From Flavobacterium hibisci (GTDB lineage Bacteria > Bacteroidota > Bacteroidia > Flavobacteriales > Flavobacteriaceae), in assembly GCF_020026925.1 (NCBI RefSeq), contig NZ_JAIQDW010000003.1, positions 1 through 64,000 of the forward strand: a stretch of DNA of 64,000 bases, given 5' to 3'. Both the position numbers and the translations under genes were made by a program. Numbering within the stretch: the stretch's first letter is position 1; every line of letters starts with the position of its first letter. Below, piece after piece: positions 24,795 through 33,219 of this stretch. The notes beneath the pieces are model-generated. The model did no database searches. It was not told the DNA's origin and saw only the letters and a list, made by a program, of their open reading frames with translations.

Positions 24795-25589
24795 TTACAA
24801 TTTTTTATATTCATAACTACTCACAATACCGGATTGTGTTTTTTTTGTAGGATAACCGCCTTCGTTATATTCCAAAACAATATCTGCAGTTGTTTGAGCA
24901 TCTGAGTTATAGGTTTCTATAACTTTTATTGGATTATTTTTTGACGTATTTGGAAATCTGTATTCTAATGGCAAAGAAGATTCAGGATTCTGTTTCTTGT
25001 CATATGTATAAGTATGAGAGTAAAAAAACACTCCATTAGGGGTATTGGCGTCTATTTTGTTGTAAAGTGTACTTTTAGACACATTTCCTTTTTTGTCATA
25101 CTCAAAAACAGTTTTACTGCTTGGCAATGTATTCCCCTTTATTATTAGTTTTTGAGTAACCGTACTGCCGTTATATTCAAAAATCAAACTTTGTTTGTGA
25201 TCGTATATCGCTGGCGTTGCAGAAGTGTTTTGTGTAAATTTTTTTTCTGTAAGTCTGCCCTGGGCATCATAGTTATAAATTATTCTGTTATAGGATGGCG
25301 TCGAAAACAGAGCCGAAACAATTTTGAACTCTTCCTGAATTTTACCACTAGCATTATAAGTAACCGTACTGTTGAAAGTTGACGTAAAAGACCCATCTGT
25401 ACCGTTTATCTCAATCAATTTGTTTGCATCATTATATTTATAATCATTAAATGCAGAAACATTATTTGATTTTGTTAATAAATAAGATGGAGCAACTTCT
25501 TCAGGCCCATCGTTATCATTATCGTTGCTGCACGAGATTACAAATACGGCCAAAATCAAAAGTGCCAGTTTGTTTATTCTTGTTTTCAT
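24795..25589 (-). CDS. lipoprotein with YD/RHS-like repeats
   Basis: A 264-aa lipoprotein from the ATG at 25589: KTRINKLALLILAVFVISCS gives a signal with its cysteine near 20. The ORF could extend to 25685, but that would run through the promoter. After an acidic DNDNDG linker the protein repeats the pattern Y-N/D-x-x-G/N-K-L: YKYNDANKLIEI, YNYDAQGRLTEK, FEYDKKGNVSKS, YTYDKKQNP, LEYNEGGYPTKK. This YD-like pattern occurs in secreted RHS and DUF4595-type proteins. Function unknown. The promoter carries the same direct-repeat site as the LytTR locus, at the same spacing, so it should belong to that regulon. Confidence 0.8.
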   Translation of the reverse strand: MKTRINKLALLILAVFVISCSNDNDNDGPEEVAPSYLLTKSNNVSAFNDYKYNDANKLIEINGTDGSFTSTFNSTVTYNASGKIQEEFKIVSALFSTPSYNRIIYNYDAQGRLTEKKFTQNTSATPAIYDHKQSLIFEYNGSTVTQKLIIKGNTLPSSKTVFEYDKKGNVSKSTLYNKIDANTPNGVFFYSHTYTYDKKQNPESSLPLEYRFPNTSKNNPIKVIETYNSDAQTTADIVLEYNEGGYPTKKTQSGIVSSYEYKKL

Positions 25590-25616
25590 AATTTTTGGTT
25601 TTGAATTATTACAGAA

Positions 25617-25679
25617 CAAAGATGCAGCACTATGAAAATGTAAAAAACCAGTAATAGACGAACGACATTTTAAATAGAC
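25617..25679 (-). promoter_or_regulatory. LytTR-type direct-repeat site and promoter of the YD-repeat lipoprotein
   Basis: AATAGAC at 25653-25659 and again at 25673-25679 (period 20 bp, two helical turns). The first extends to AATAGACGAACGAC, whose reverse complement, GTCGTTCGTC, resembles the AlgR-type LytTR site. On the reverse strand CATCTTTG (25617-25624) is a -7-like box exactly 36 bp from the first repeat. The arrangement is the same as at 27024-27086. Confidence 0.65.
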
Positions 25680-25696
25680 AAACATTCCTAAAACAT

Positions 25697-25724
25697 AAAA
25701 GGCTCGACTCTCGCCAGACCTTTT
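25697..25724 (-). terminator. terminator of the DUF4082-like lipoprotein gene
   Basis: AAAAGGCTCGA and AGACCTTTT can pair imperfectly across CTCTCGCC. On the reverse strand it lies 30 nt after the lipoprotein stop and ends in CCTTTTATG. Confidence 0.45.
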
Positions 25725-25753
25725 AACTACTAATTCAAAGTATCCAAAAAATA

Positions 25754-26332
25754 TTATTCTGTCTGCTGAAAATCGAAACTTAAATCTCCGGCATTATAAG
25801 TTGCTGAGACACTGGTTGGAAAAGTCTGTGCAGTACCCGAAAGCCATCTGTACTCATTAAAAGTGATGTTTCCGGCAACAACAGGATATGTAGCGGCAGA
25901 ATTATCTGCTTTGCTCTTTTTGTACCAGTCATTAGAATTCATAGAAATCAGATATTTTTTATCTTTTTCCAGGTCCAGCTCACTGATTGCTTTTTTAACT
26001 TCAACATCAGCAGTCGCCACATTTAAGGTTTCAGAACGTAAAACTGTTTTTGTATCATAATCCCAAATCGTAACACGGAGATTTGGATTTACAGCCGGTA
26101 ATTTTAAGGTAATTGCTGTTATTTTTCCTTTTACTGTTGGCGTAAAAACCAATCCGAATTCATAATCTCCAGAATTAACGAAATTGCTAACCGTAGTAAA
26201 TCCTGTTTTGGTATAATATTCCGCTAACGGATTTTCTGTCTTAAATTTTGGTGAATTATCATCATCGCTGCTGCATGAGACAGCAAAGACAGCAGTTACT
26301 AAAATGGTAAAAAAGGTTTTAAAAGTTTTCAT
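25754..26332 (-). CDS. DUF4082-like lipoprotein
   Basis: A 192-aa lipoprotein: signal MKTFKTFFTILVTAVFAVSC with its cysteine at 20, a short acidic linker SSDDDNS, then a single globular domain. The domain shows the DUF4082 pattern: YYTKTGFTTVSNFVNSGDYE, FGLVFTPTVKGKITAITLKL and VTIWDYDTKTVLRSETL, a beta-sandwich thought to bind carbohydrate or another ligand. The signal peptide is nearly identical to that of the upstream lipoprotein gene, suggesting a shared or duplicated 5' end. It is the second gene of a two-gene unit with that gene (42-nt gap). Confidence 0.8.
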   Translation of the reverse strand: MKTFKTFFTILVTAVFAVSCSSDDDNSPKFKTENPLAEYYTKTGFTTVSNFVNSGDYEFGLVFTPTVKGKITAITLKLPAVNPNLRVTIWDYDTKTVLRSETLNVATADVEVKKAISELDLEKDKKYLISMNSNDWYKKSKADNSAATYPVVAGNITFNEYRWLSGTAQTFPTSVSATYNAGDLSFDFQQTE

Positions 26333-26374
26333 AATATTAATTTTTGATTTAGTGTTAAGTATGTTGGTTAAAAA

Positions 26375-26902
26375 TTATGGCTGGATATTAAAATAGGCAC
26401 AAACTTCTTCGTAGCTCATTTTAGAATAATCCGGTTTTGCCATTTTTGAGGTTGAAGCAGCAACACCACCCGGAATCAAAACATAGCGCCATTTTAAGCT
26501 GGCCGGAAGCCCTACAGTAGTTCCGTCATTAGCATGTTTAAACCTGAATAATTTGATAGTATTAAGGCTGGCAATAGCAGTAATTGTGTTGGTAAATCCT
26601 CCTGCTGTAGAAGTGTAAGGAAGTGTAAAAGTATTTGTCGCTGATCCAAAAGACATATATACCAATACGGTTCCTTTTTCCATGATGTCTGCCGTTAATT
26701 GTGGTACAGCAATAGAAGTTGACAATCCTGAAGTTCCGTCTATGGTTTCCGGTGTTCCGGCAGGGGCACTAATCCACGCACTGTAAATAACATTTGCAGT
26801 TCCTGCCGGTCCTTCTGCTCCGTCAGTTCCATCGTCTGCGCTGCATGAAATTGTAATAACTCCTAATAATAAAATTGCAAAAAGGGTTTTAAAAGTTTTC
26901 AT
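26375..26902 (-). CDS. lipoprotein with a short collagen-like segment
   Basis: A 175-aa lipoprotein: signal MKTFKTLFAILLLGVITISC with its cysteine at 20, then a short collagen-like run GTDGAEGPAGT (about 26-36) and a beta-rich domain beginning VIYSAWISAP and containing KWRYVLIPGGV. Near the C terminus it has PDYSKMSYEEVCAYFNI. Proteins of this layout are common and uncharacterised in Bacteroidota. It is the first gene of a unit that reads into the DUF4082-like gene. Its promoter region, shared with the divergent LytTR regulator, carries the direct-repeat site. Confidence 0.78.
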   Translation of the reverse strand: MKTFKTLFAILLLGVITISCSADDGTDGAEGPAGTANVIYSAWISAPAGTPETIDGTSGLSTSIAVPQLTADIMEKGTVLVYMSFGSATNTFTLPYTSTAGGFTNTITAIASLNTIKLFRFKHANDGTTVGLPASLKWRYVLIPGGVAASTSKMAKPDYSKMSYEEVCAYFNIQP

Positions 26903-27023
26903 AATAATTCTAGTCTTAAAAAATTGGTCAAATGGTTCTTATTTAATTCAATAACATTTATTTTTGTAAAAAATCAAAAGCTCAAAAAAGGGGATTATTT
27001 TTTGCTTATGCTGAATTACAAGA

Positions 27024-27086
27024 CAAATTTGCGTCAATAAAATCCTGATAAAAACAGCCAATAGACAAACAACATTTTAAATAGAC
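27024..27086 (-). promoter_or_regulatory. LytTR-type direct-repeat site between the regulator and the lipoprotein operon
   Basis: AATAGAC at 27060-27066 and 27080-27086 (period 20 bp), embedded in AATAGACAAACAACATTTTA and AATAGACAGACAAC. On the reverse strand CAAATTTG at 27024-27031 is a -7-like element 36 bp from the first repeat, matching the arrangement at 25617-25679 to the base. The site also ends about 11 nt before the regulator's own start codon, so binding could block that gene. Confidence 0.65.
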
Positions 27087-27097
27087 AGACAACAGGA

Positions 27098-27802
27098 ATG
27101 ATGAAGAAATACTCTTGTATTATCGTTGATGATGATGAAATTGACAGACTGACGGCACTCTCTTTTGCTAAAAAATTTCCGGTTCTGGATATTTTGGGTG
27201 TTTTCGAATCTGCTGAAGAGGCGCTTCCGTTTATAGAAAAAGAAAAAATCGATATCTTATTTCTCGATATTGATATGCCTGGGCTGAGCGGAATTGAGTT
27301 CAGAAAAAATGCCCTGGAAATTCCGGTTTGTATTTTTATTACCGCACATCCCGAACATGCTGTGGAAAGTTTTCAGATCGAAACTTTAGATTTTATTGTG
27401 AAGCCATTAAAACTCGATCGTTTTACACAAACCATGAACCGTATTGAGGAATTTATGGAAATCAAACTCAAAGCTTCTCTATTTGAAGCCAGCATTGGAG
27501 GCGACACCATCTATATCAAAGAAGGCCATGAACAGACGAAAGTAAAACTGCATGAAATTCTCTATCTCGAAGCGTTAAAAGATTATACCTTGGTTGTTAC
27601 CGAAAGAAGAAGGCATTGCGTTCTTTCGAGTATCGGAAATCTATTGAAAGAAAGTCACTTTCAGTCCTTTATACGAATTCACAGAAGTTTTGCTGTTCAG
27701 AAACAATTTATCCAAAAAATGAATTCGACCGAAATTATTTTAAACAATAACATTTCCATTCCGGTTGGCAGAAGCTACAAAGACAACTTAAACCTGATCT
27801 AG
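27098..27802 (+). CDS. LytTR-type response regulator
   Basis: A 234-aa regulator with an N-terminal receiver domain (1-120: acidic DDDE at 11-14, phospho-acceptor Asp57 in FLDIDMPG, conserved Lys in FIVKPLKLDRF near 102) and a C-terminal LytTR DNA-binding domain (about 135-234: KEGHEQTKVKLHEILYLEAL, then IRIHRSFAVQ and VGRSY). LytTR proteins bind tandem sites about two helical turns apart, as found in this locus. The kinase gene starts at the base after the stop codon, so the two are translationally coupled. The alternative ATG at 27101 is equally likely. Confidence 0.93.
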   Translation: MMKKYSCIIVDDDEIDRLTALSFAKKFPVLDILGVFESAEEALPFIEKEKIDILFLDIDMPGLSGIEFRKNALEIPVCIFITAHPEHAVESFQIETLDFIVKPLKLDRFTQTMNRIEEFMEIKLKASLFEASIGGDTIYIKEGHEQTKVKLHEILYLEALKDYTLVVTERRRHCVLSSIGNLLKESHFQSFIRIHRSFAVQKQFIQKMNSTEIILNNNISIPVGRSYKDNLNLI

Positions 27803-29884
27803 ATGAAGAAAGCCGGTTTTTTGATTTTGTTTTTTATTACTATTTCAGTTTTTGGTCAACAGGAACCGGATTTGACAAAATATAAAACAACCATTCAAAA
27901 ACTGAATGCCTTACTTACCTACACCAAATCACTTTTAGACAAAGAAGACTATTCCAGACTTATCATCGCTTCACAAAAAGGGATTGCACTTTCAAAAAAC
28001 CATTACAAGTATTTAAGTACATTTTATCTGCGGCAGGGAATTGCTTATGAATTTAGCAATAATCAATACAAAAAAGCATTGGTTAACTATGAAAATTCAT
28101 GGAAATACGCTCACAAAGTCCGTCATGTAGAAAACCAAACTTCTTCTTTGATGCGGCTCAACTATATTTATTATTCTCTAAATGAAACCCAAAAAGGCAA
28201 AGAATTGATTGAAACCATCAAAAAAGTACTTGATACGACCAAAAGCAATTATGTACAAGCGGTGCTTTATGGGAGTCTCGGCGAGTATTATCTGAATACT
28301 TCTGAATATGAAAATTTTATTGGATATCAGTTAAAAGCCATCAACTACAAAAAACGGCTTGATAAAAGTGAAGCAAATACAGAGAATATTGGTGTTTCAT
28401 ACCTTCAGATTGCTACTTCTTATATAAAAATGAAACAATTCAACAAAGCGCTGGAATATTTAAGAGAGGCTAATCCATATATAAAAACATCTCCCTATAT
28501 CAGCGCTTTTTCCGGCAATTATTATATGCAATGTTTTGTAGCACAAAAAAAACCAGACAGTATTCACAAATATTACAACTTGATTTATACTTATCCAACA
28601 GTAAAAGATTCCCTATTTCTGAATTTAAGTTTTGCCAATCAGAATATGGCAAAATATTATGCTGATATAGGCAAAATACATACAGCCTACGGTTATGCTA
28701 AAAAGGCAATTTCCTTGGGGCAAAAATCAACAGATGAAGAAATTCTTATGGAAGCCAATGCTATCATGGGCCGGGTACTTTATGAAAAAAGGGATTACAA
28801 AAATGCCATTGAAATTCTCAAAAAAGCTTCCATCAATGCCTTGACATATGATAAGGAAAACTTTGTAAATATCAATAAAAATCTATCACAAAGTTATGCT
28901 GCTTTAGGACAATGGAAAGAAGCATTTCAATATAATGAAATCTACTCCAGATACAATGATGAGATGATGCAGGAGTCGGCTAAACAAAGTATTGCCAATG
29001 CCGAGGCACGATATCAGAATAAAACCAAACAGCAGAAAATTAAAAACCTTTCAGCAGAGAACACCATTAAAAACATTCAGATCAGCGATGCCAGAAAACA
29101 GCGCTTCTATTTGATTTCAGGGCTTATATTAGTTTTCATAATCGGGTTATTATTATTCAGACAAAATCAAAACCGTAAAAAAACCAATAAAAAATTACAG
29201 CTCCTGAATCAGGAACTCGATGAAGCCAACAAAATCAAAGCGCGGTTTTTCGGAATTCTGAACCATGATTTAAGAAGCCCGATTTCAAATCTGATTCACT
29301 TTTTACACCTTCAAAAAGAAAATCCCGAACTCATTGACGAAGAAACCGCTTTACGAATGCAGACCAAAATTATTTCCGGAGCCGAAAATTTACTATCCTC
29401 CATGGAAGATATTTTGCTTTGGAGCAAAGGGCAGATGGAAAATTTTAAACCTGATTTTAAAAATATTGCGGCAGAAGTTATATTCGAAGATACAAAGAAA
29501 CATTTTTCAGCTGTCGAAAACATCGAAATTTCGTTTGAAAATCCGGAAAGCATCATTTTAAATACGGATGAAAATTACCTGAAAACCATTATCAGAAACC
29601 TGACAGGAAATGCTGTAAAAGTACTGGAAAAAGCCAAAAACGGAAAAATAATCTGGAAAGCCTGGAAGGAGGATAATCAAACGTACCTTTCGATTACAGA
29701 TAATGGCCCGGGAGAAAATCTGGAAAAATTTAAAGCACTTTACAACGATTCAGAAGTCATCGGAATCAAATCCGGATTAGGACTTCATTTAATAAGGGAT
29801 TTGGGAACAGCGATTAACTGCAAAATCGAAGTCAGCTCAAAACCGGGATTTGGAACTACTTTTACGATTCTATTTAACACATAG
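27803..29884 (+). CDS. TPR-containing sensor histidine kinase
   Basis: A 693-aa kinase. A signal peptide or anchor (1-18) is followed by a large periplasmic region of tetratricopeptide repeats (about 30-390; for example YLQIATSYIKMKQFNKALEY and EANAIMGRVLYEKRDYKNAI), a coiled segment, one transmembrane helix (LISGLILVFIIGLLLF, about 433-448), a HisKA-type dimer region with the phospho-acceptor His in FFGILNHDLRSPISNL (about 480-495) and an HATPase domain with ITDNGPGENL and GLGLHLIRDLG. The C terminus is complete. This is the standard flavobacterial TPR-kinase design paired with LytTR regulators. The signal is unknown; it is likely an extracytoplasmic protein or envelope state. Confidence 0.92.
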   Translation: MKKAGFLILFFITISVFGQQEPDLTKYKTTIQKLNALLTYTKSLLDKEDYSRLIIASQKGIALSKNHYKYLSTFYLRQGIAYEFSNNQYKKALVNYENSWKYAHKVRHVENQTSSLMRLNYIYYSLNETQKGKELIETIKKVLDTTKSNYVQAVLYGSLGEYYLNTSEYENFIGYQLKAINYKKRLDKSEANTENIGVSYLQIATSYIKMKQFNKALEYLREANPYIKTSPYISAFSGNYYMQCFVAQKKPDSIHKYYNLIYTYPTVKDSLFLNLSFANQNMAKYYADIGKIHTAYGYAKKAISLGQKSTDEEILMEANAIMGRVLYEKRDYKNAIEILKKASINALTYDKENFVNINKNLSQSYAALGQWKEAFQYNEIYSRYNDEMMQESAKQSIANAEARYQNKTKQQKIKNLSAENTIKNIQISDARKQRFYLISGLILVFIIGLLLFRQNQNRKKTNKKLQLLNQELDEANKIKARFFGILNHDLRSPISNLIHFLHLQKENPELIDEETALRMQTKIISGAENLLSSMEDILLWSKGQMENFKPDFKNIAAEVIFEDTKKHFSAVENIEISFENPESIILNTDENYLKTIIRNLTGNAVKVLEKAKNGKIIWKAWKEDNQTYLSITDNGPGENLEKFKALYNDSEVIGIKSGLGLHLIRDLGTAINCKIEVSSKPGFGTTFTILFNT

Positions 29885-29902
29885 TTTTTGATGCTCATTT
29901 TT

Positions 29903-30026
29903 CGTCAGTTCGAGTGATTCCGATTTTTCATCGGGATTGTATCGAGAACAGAAAAATTAGCATTAAAAACGGTTCTCGATACATTTTTCGTTTCGTTTCT
30001 CTCCACAAAAAACACTCGAACTGACG
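29903..30026. repeat. palindromic element with nested inverted repeats
   Basis: Outer arms CGTCAGTTCGAGTG (29903-29916) and CACTCGAACTGACG (30013-30026) are perfect 14-bp complements. Inside, TATCGAGAAC and GTTCTCGATA also pair. It is related to the GTCATTnCGA elements at 20051 and 47378. It makes up most of the 301-nt gap between the kinase and the thioredoxin genes. Confidence 0.8.
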
Positions 30027-30132
30027 TTTTTAATATCACACCCAAATGGTTACAAATAATCTGGTCAAATCTTTTAAAATCTGCGTGAAACAAAATCCAT
30101 TTCCATTTCCAACAACCTTAATTCATACCAAT

Positions 30133-30164
30133 AAAAAACGCCTGACTTTCATCAGGCGTTTTTT
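30133..30164. terminator. bidirectional terminator (thioredoxin gene)
   Basis: A 13-bp stem, AAAAAACGCCTGA against TCAGGCGTTTTTT, with loop CTTTCA. It lies 21 nt past the thioredoxin stop on the reverse strand. Confidence 0.85.
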
Positions 30165-30185
30165 ATATAAATCATAATCTTACGA

Positions 30186-30503
30186 TTACAACAAAGCGTC
30201 TAAGCTATCGGCGTAAGTTTGTTTCGGAGCAACTCCTACTTGTTTTCCTACTACTTCTCCTTTATGGAAAACCAAAACAGTTGGAATATTACGCACACCG
30301 TATTTTGCAGCGAACTCCTGGTTTGCATCAACATCAACTTTTCCAACAACTACTTTACCTTCGTATTCGCTGCTCAATTCGTCAATGATTGGACCAACCA
30401 TTCTACAAGGACCGCACCATGCTGCCCAAAAATCTACCATTACAGGTTTATCTGATTTCAAAACTACTTCGTCAAAAGTAGCATCTGTGATTGCTAATGC
30501 CAT
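30186..30503 (-). CDS. trxA: thioredoxin
   Basis: A 105-aa cytosolic thioredoxin that reduces protein disulphides. It has the active site WCGPC at 29-33 within DFWAAWCGPCRM, the cis-proline in RNIPTVLVFH (about 73-82) and the closing GKQVGV segment. Length is standard. Single gene. On the reverse strand TAAATTTG (30576-30583) is a likely -7 box about 75 nt upstream. The name trxA follows general usage. Confidence 0.96.
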   Translation of the reverse strand: MALAITDATFDEVVLKSDKPVMVDFWAAWCGPCRMVGPIIDELSSEYEGKVVVGKVDVDANQEFAAKYGVRNIPTVLVFHKGEVVGKQVGVAPKQTYADSLDALL

Positions 30504-30575
30504 AATAATTTATTTTAAGATTATCCCGTCAACACGTTCAGGGAAACAATTTTTAATAAGTTTTAAACTTCAGTA

Positions 30576-30583
30576 CAAATTTA
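30576..30583 (-). promoter_or_regulatory. -7 box upstream of the thioredoxin gene
   Basis: Reads TAAATTTG on the reverse strand, about 73 nt before the ATG. A TTG 16 nt further upstream is slightly close for a -33 element. Confidence 0.4.
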
Positions 30584-30758
30584 GAAATTTTAAATCAATC
30601 AAACGCCATTCATAAATTAGTTTTGATTATAAATGCATTGTCATAAATTATATTATTACTAAAGTTACTGTTAAGATACACATTAATAAATTGCAAATCA
30701 AAACATTAACAAAACATTGATTTTTACCTTATCTTTAATATAAGTATAACTCATTTCC

Positions 30759-33212
30759 ATGACAGCCATTTTACTCCATATAAAGAATTTTTTGCAATCA
30801 AATCGTTTTAAAAAATACGCCAAACGTTTTAGTTTTTTAATTTTAGGATGCATTTTAGTGATTGTAATGGCTTCCGGAGCTTTATCCTTTTATTTCAACC
30901 GGAACAAAACTGAAATCATAGCCAAAATCAACACAAAAATCAATGAGAACATCAACGGAAAATTTCATGTTGGTGATTTTCAATATAAATTTTTAACCGG
31001 TTTCCCGAATTTTACGCTGGCGCTAAAAAACGTCGAACTAAAAGACAATCAGTGGGACACCCACAAACATACTTTACTAAAAGCTAACGAAATAGAAGTC
31101 CACTTAAACATCTGGAGCCTCCTGCAAAGCGAAATCAACATTCACAAAATCCTGATCAATGAAGCTCAGATTTATGTGTACAAAGCCGAAAACGGTTATT
31201 CGAACGCCAATATTTTTAAACCCAAAAAGAAAAAATCATCTGAAACATCATCTGAAACCGAAACCACTGTCGATCAGATTGATCTCAATGAAGTGCATTT
31301 TACAGTTGACAATCGCATCGGACAGAAATTATTTGATTTTGATATAGCCAGTTTAAAATCGAAAGTAAAGTATGATGGCGAAAACTGGCAGACCAATGTA
31401 TTCCTGAGAACCAATGTCAAAAGTCTGGCTTTTAATACCGTTCACGGAAGTTTTGCCAAAGAAAAAATACTCGAAGGCACTTTTGCCGTTTCGTATGGGG
31501 GCGAAAAAGATAAAATAGACGTCAAAACCGAGAATCTAAAAATCGGGAAAGATGCTTTTGACATTGTTGCTTTTTTCAATCTTGCCAAAGGAAATGCGCT
31601 TTTCGGCATCAATATAAGCACGACTATTTTATGGAAAAATGCCTCTAATTTGCTTTCGGCAAACATCAGTTCTAAGCTCAATCGGTTTAATTTAAAAAAG
31701 GAAATCGATGTGAACTGCGACATCAAAGGCGATTTTAATGCCGAAGGCGATCCGCGAATTGTCGTTCAGGCCGAAGTGCACAATAACGAACTCAGCATCC
31801 CCGACGGATTGATTACTGATTGTGATTTCAAAGGTATTTTTACCAATAATTTCAAGCCAGGAGCCGGTTTTACCGATGCCAATTCAGCGATTATTTTGAC
31901 ACGTTTTTCGGGTAAATACAAAAATGTTCCACTCCAAATTCCGCAATTATCGATTAACAATCTGGACAAACCACTCGCAACCGGAATCGTAAATTCGGAC
32001 TTCGATATCCAAAATCTCAACGAAGAAAACACCGAAAAATGGATTAATTTTACCGATGGACACGCCACAGCCAACTTAAAATTTCAGTTTGATATTGTCG
32101 ATTTGTACATTACCAAACCCCGTTTTATTGGCAATGTAAACGTTCAGAATGCTTCTTTTCTTTTTATTCCGAAAAACGTCAAGGCCGAAAAAATAAATGT
32201 TCAGCTCGAATTTACTCAGGAAGCACTGCTGATCAAAAAAATCGCTTACAAACACCAAAAAAACACAATTTTCATTGAAGGCAGAATCGATAACTTCCTG
32301 AATTTGTATTACAACGCCCCCGAAAAAATGGTCGTCAACTGGAATATTTATTGTCCGAGCATTGACATCAGACAATTTCTGGGCATTTTGGCCTCTTCAC
32401 AAAAAAAGAAAACCTCCAAAAAAGCTTCTGTATCGAATCAGTTGCGGACTGCAATCGAAAAATGTATCGTTGACATCAGCATCAGAGCCGATAAAATCAC
32501 CTACAACAAACTGACCGCAACCAACACCAAAGCGCAAATTCAGATGATCGATTCAAGGCTAGTCATCAAAAACGGCTCGCTGCAGACGTGTGGCGGAAGC
32601 ATCAATTTTAGCACCACCGTTTCTCCAAAAGGCAAAAACTTCAATTTCGCTTCCAACGCTCAGGTCAGTCAGGTTGATATTACTAGTTTTTTAAAGTCGT
32701 TCAGCAACTTCGGCATCACATCATTTTCTCCCAATAATATGCGCGGAAAACTCACCAGCAGCGCCAATGTAACCGGTTTGATCAACAGTAAGGGCGAACT
32801 GATCCGGAATTCGGCATACGGAAACCTGACCTTCAGTGTCAGTCAGGGCGCTTTACTTAACTTTGAGCCTATTATGAAAGTGGGCAAATTTGCTTTTCCG
32901 TTTCGCGATGTCGAGAACATAACGTTCAGCGATTTATCCGGCAATTTCAAACTTCGTGGCGAACAGGTCGATGTCAATACCCTCACCATCAGTTCCAGCG
33001 TGCTCAACATGGATGCCACGGGCGTTTATTCCTTTGGCCGCGGCACCAATCTCGCCCTGATCGTCCCGCTCCGAAACTCAAAAGACGATGCCAAACTCGC
33101 CACCCAAGCCGAACGCGACGCCGTTCGCCAACGCGGAATCGTACTGCATTTACTCGCCGTAGATGTCGATGGCAAGATGAAAATTAAATGGGGGAAGAAG
33201 GATAATAAATAA
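30759..33212 (+). CDS. AsmA-family protein
   Basis: An 817-aa envelope protein of the AsmA-like superfamily, whose members are thought to act as bridges for lipid transport between the inner and outer membranes. One N-terminal membrane helix (about 26-46: FSFLILGCILVIVMASGALS) is followed by the AsmA N-terminal domain (NGKFHVGDFQYKFLTGFPNF) and a long beta-strand-rich groove. The AsmA_2-like C-terminal domain begins near 640 (GKLTSSANVTGLINSKGEL, then FSDLSGNFKLRGEQVDV). The protein ends with charged KWGKKDNK. The restriction-modification island begins 7 nt after its stop, so the insertion point is exactly at this gene's 3' end. Confidence 0.88.
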   Translation: MTAILLHIKNFLQSNRFKKYAKRFSFLILGCILVIVMASGALSFYFNRNKTEIIAKINTKINENINGKFHVGDFQYKFLTGFPNFTLALKNVELKDNQWDTHKHTLLKANEIEVHLNIWSLLQSEINIHKILINEAQIYVYKAENGYSNANIFKPKKKKSSETSSETETTVDQIDLNEVHFTVDNRIGQKLFDFDIASLKSKVKYDGENWQTNVFLRTNVKSLAFNTVHGSFAKEKILEGTFAVSYGGEKDKIDVKTENLKIGKDAFDIVAFFNLAKGNALFGINISTTILWKNASNLLSANISSKLNRFNLKKEIDVNCDIKGDFNAEGDPRIVVQAEVHNNELSIPDGLITDCDFKGIFTNNFKPGAGFTDANSAIILTRFSGKYKNVPLQIPQLSINNLDKPLATGIVNSDFDIQNLNEENTEKWINFTDGHATANLKFQFDIVDLYITKPRFIGNVNVQNASFLFIPKNVKAEKINVQLEFTQEALLIKKIAYKHQKNTIFIEGRIDNFLNLYYNAPEKMVVNWNIYCPSIDIRQFLGILASSQKKKTSKKASVSNQLRTAIEKCIVDISIRADKITYNKLTATNTKAQIQMIDSRLVIKNGSLQTCGGSINFSTTVSPKGKNFNFASNAQVSQVDITSFLKSFSNFGITSFSPNNMRGKLTSSANVTGLINSKGELIRNSAYGNLTFSVSQGALLNFEPIMKVGKFAFPFRDVENITFSDLSGNFKLRGEQVDVNTLTISSSVLNMDATGVYSFGRGTNLALIVPLRNSKDDAKLATQAERDAVRQRGIVLHLLAVDVDGKMKIKWGKKDNK

Positions 33213-33219
33213 TTACAAC

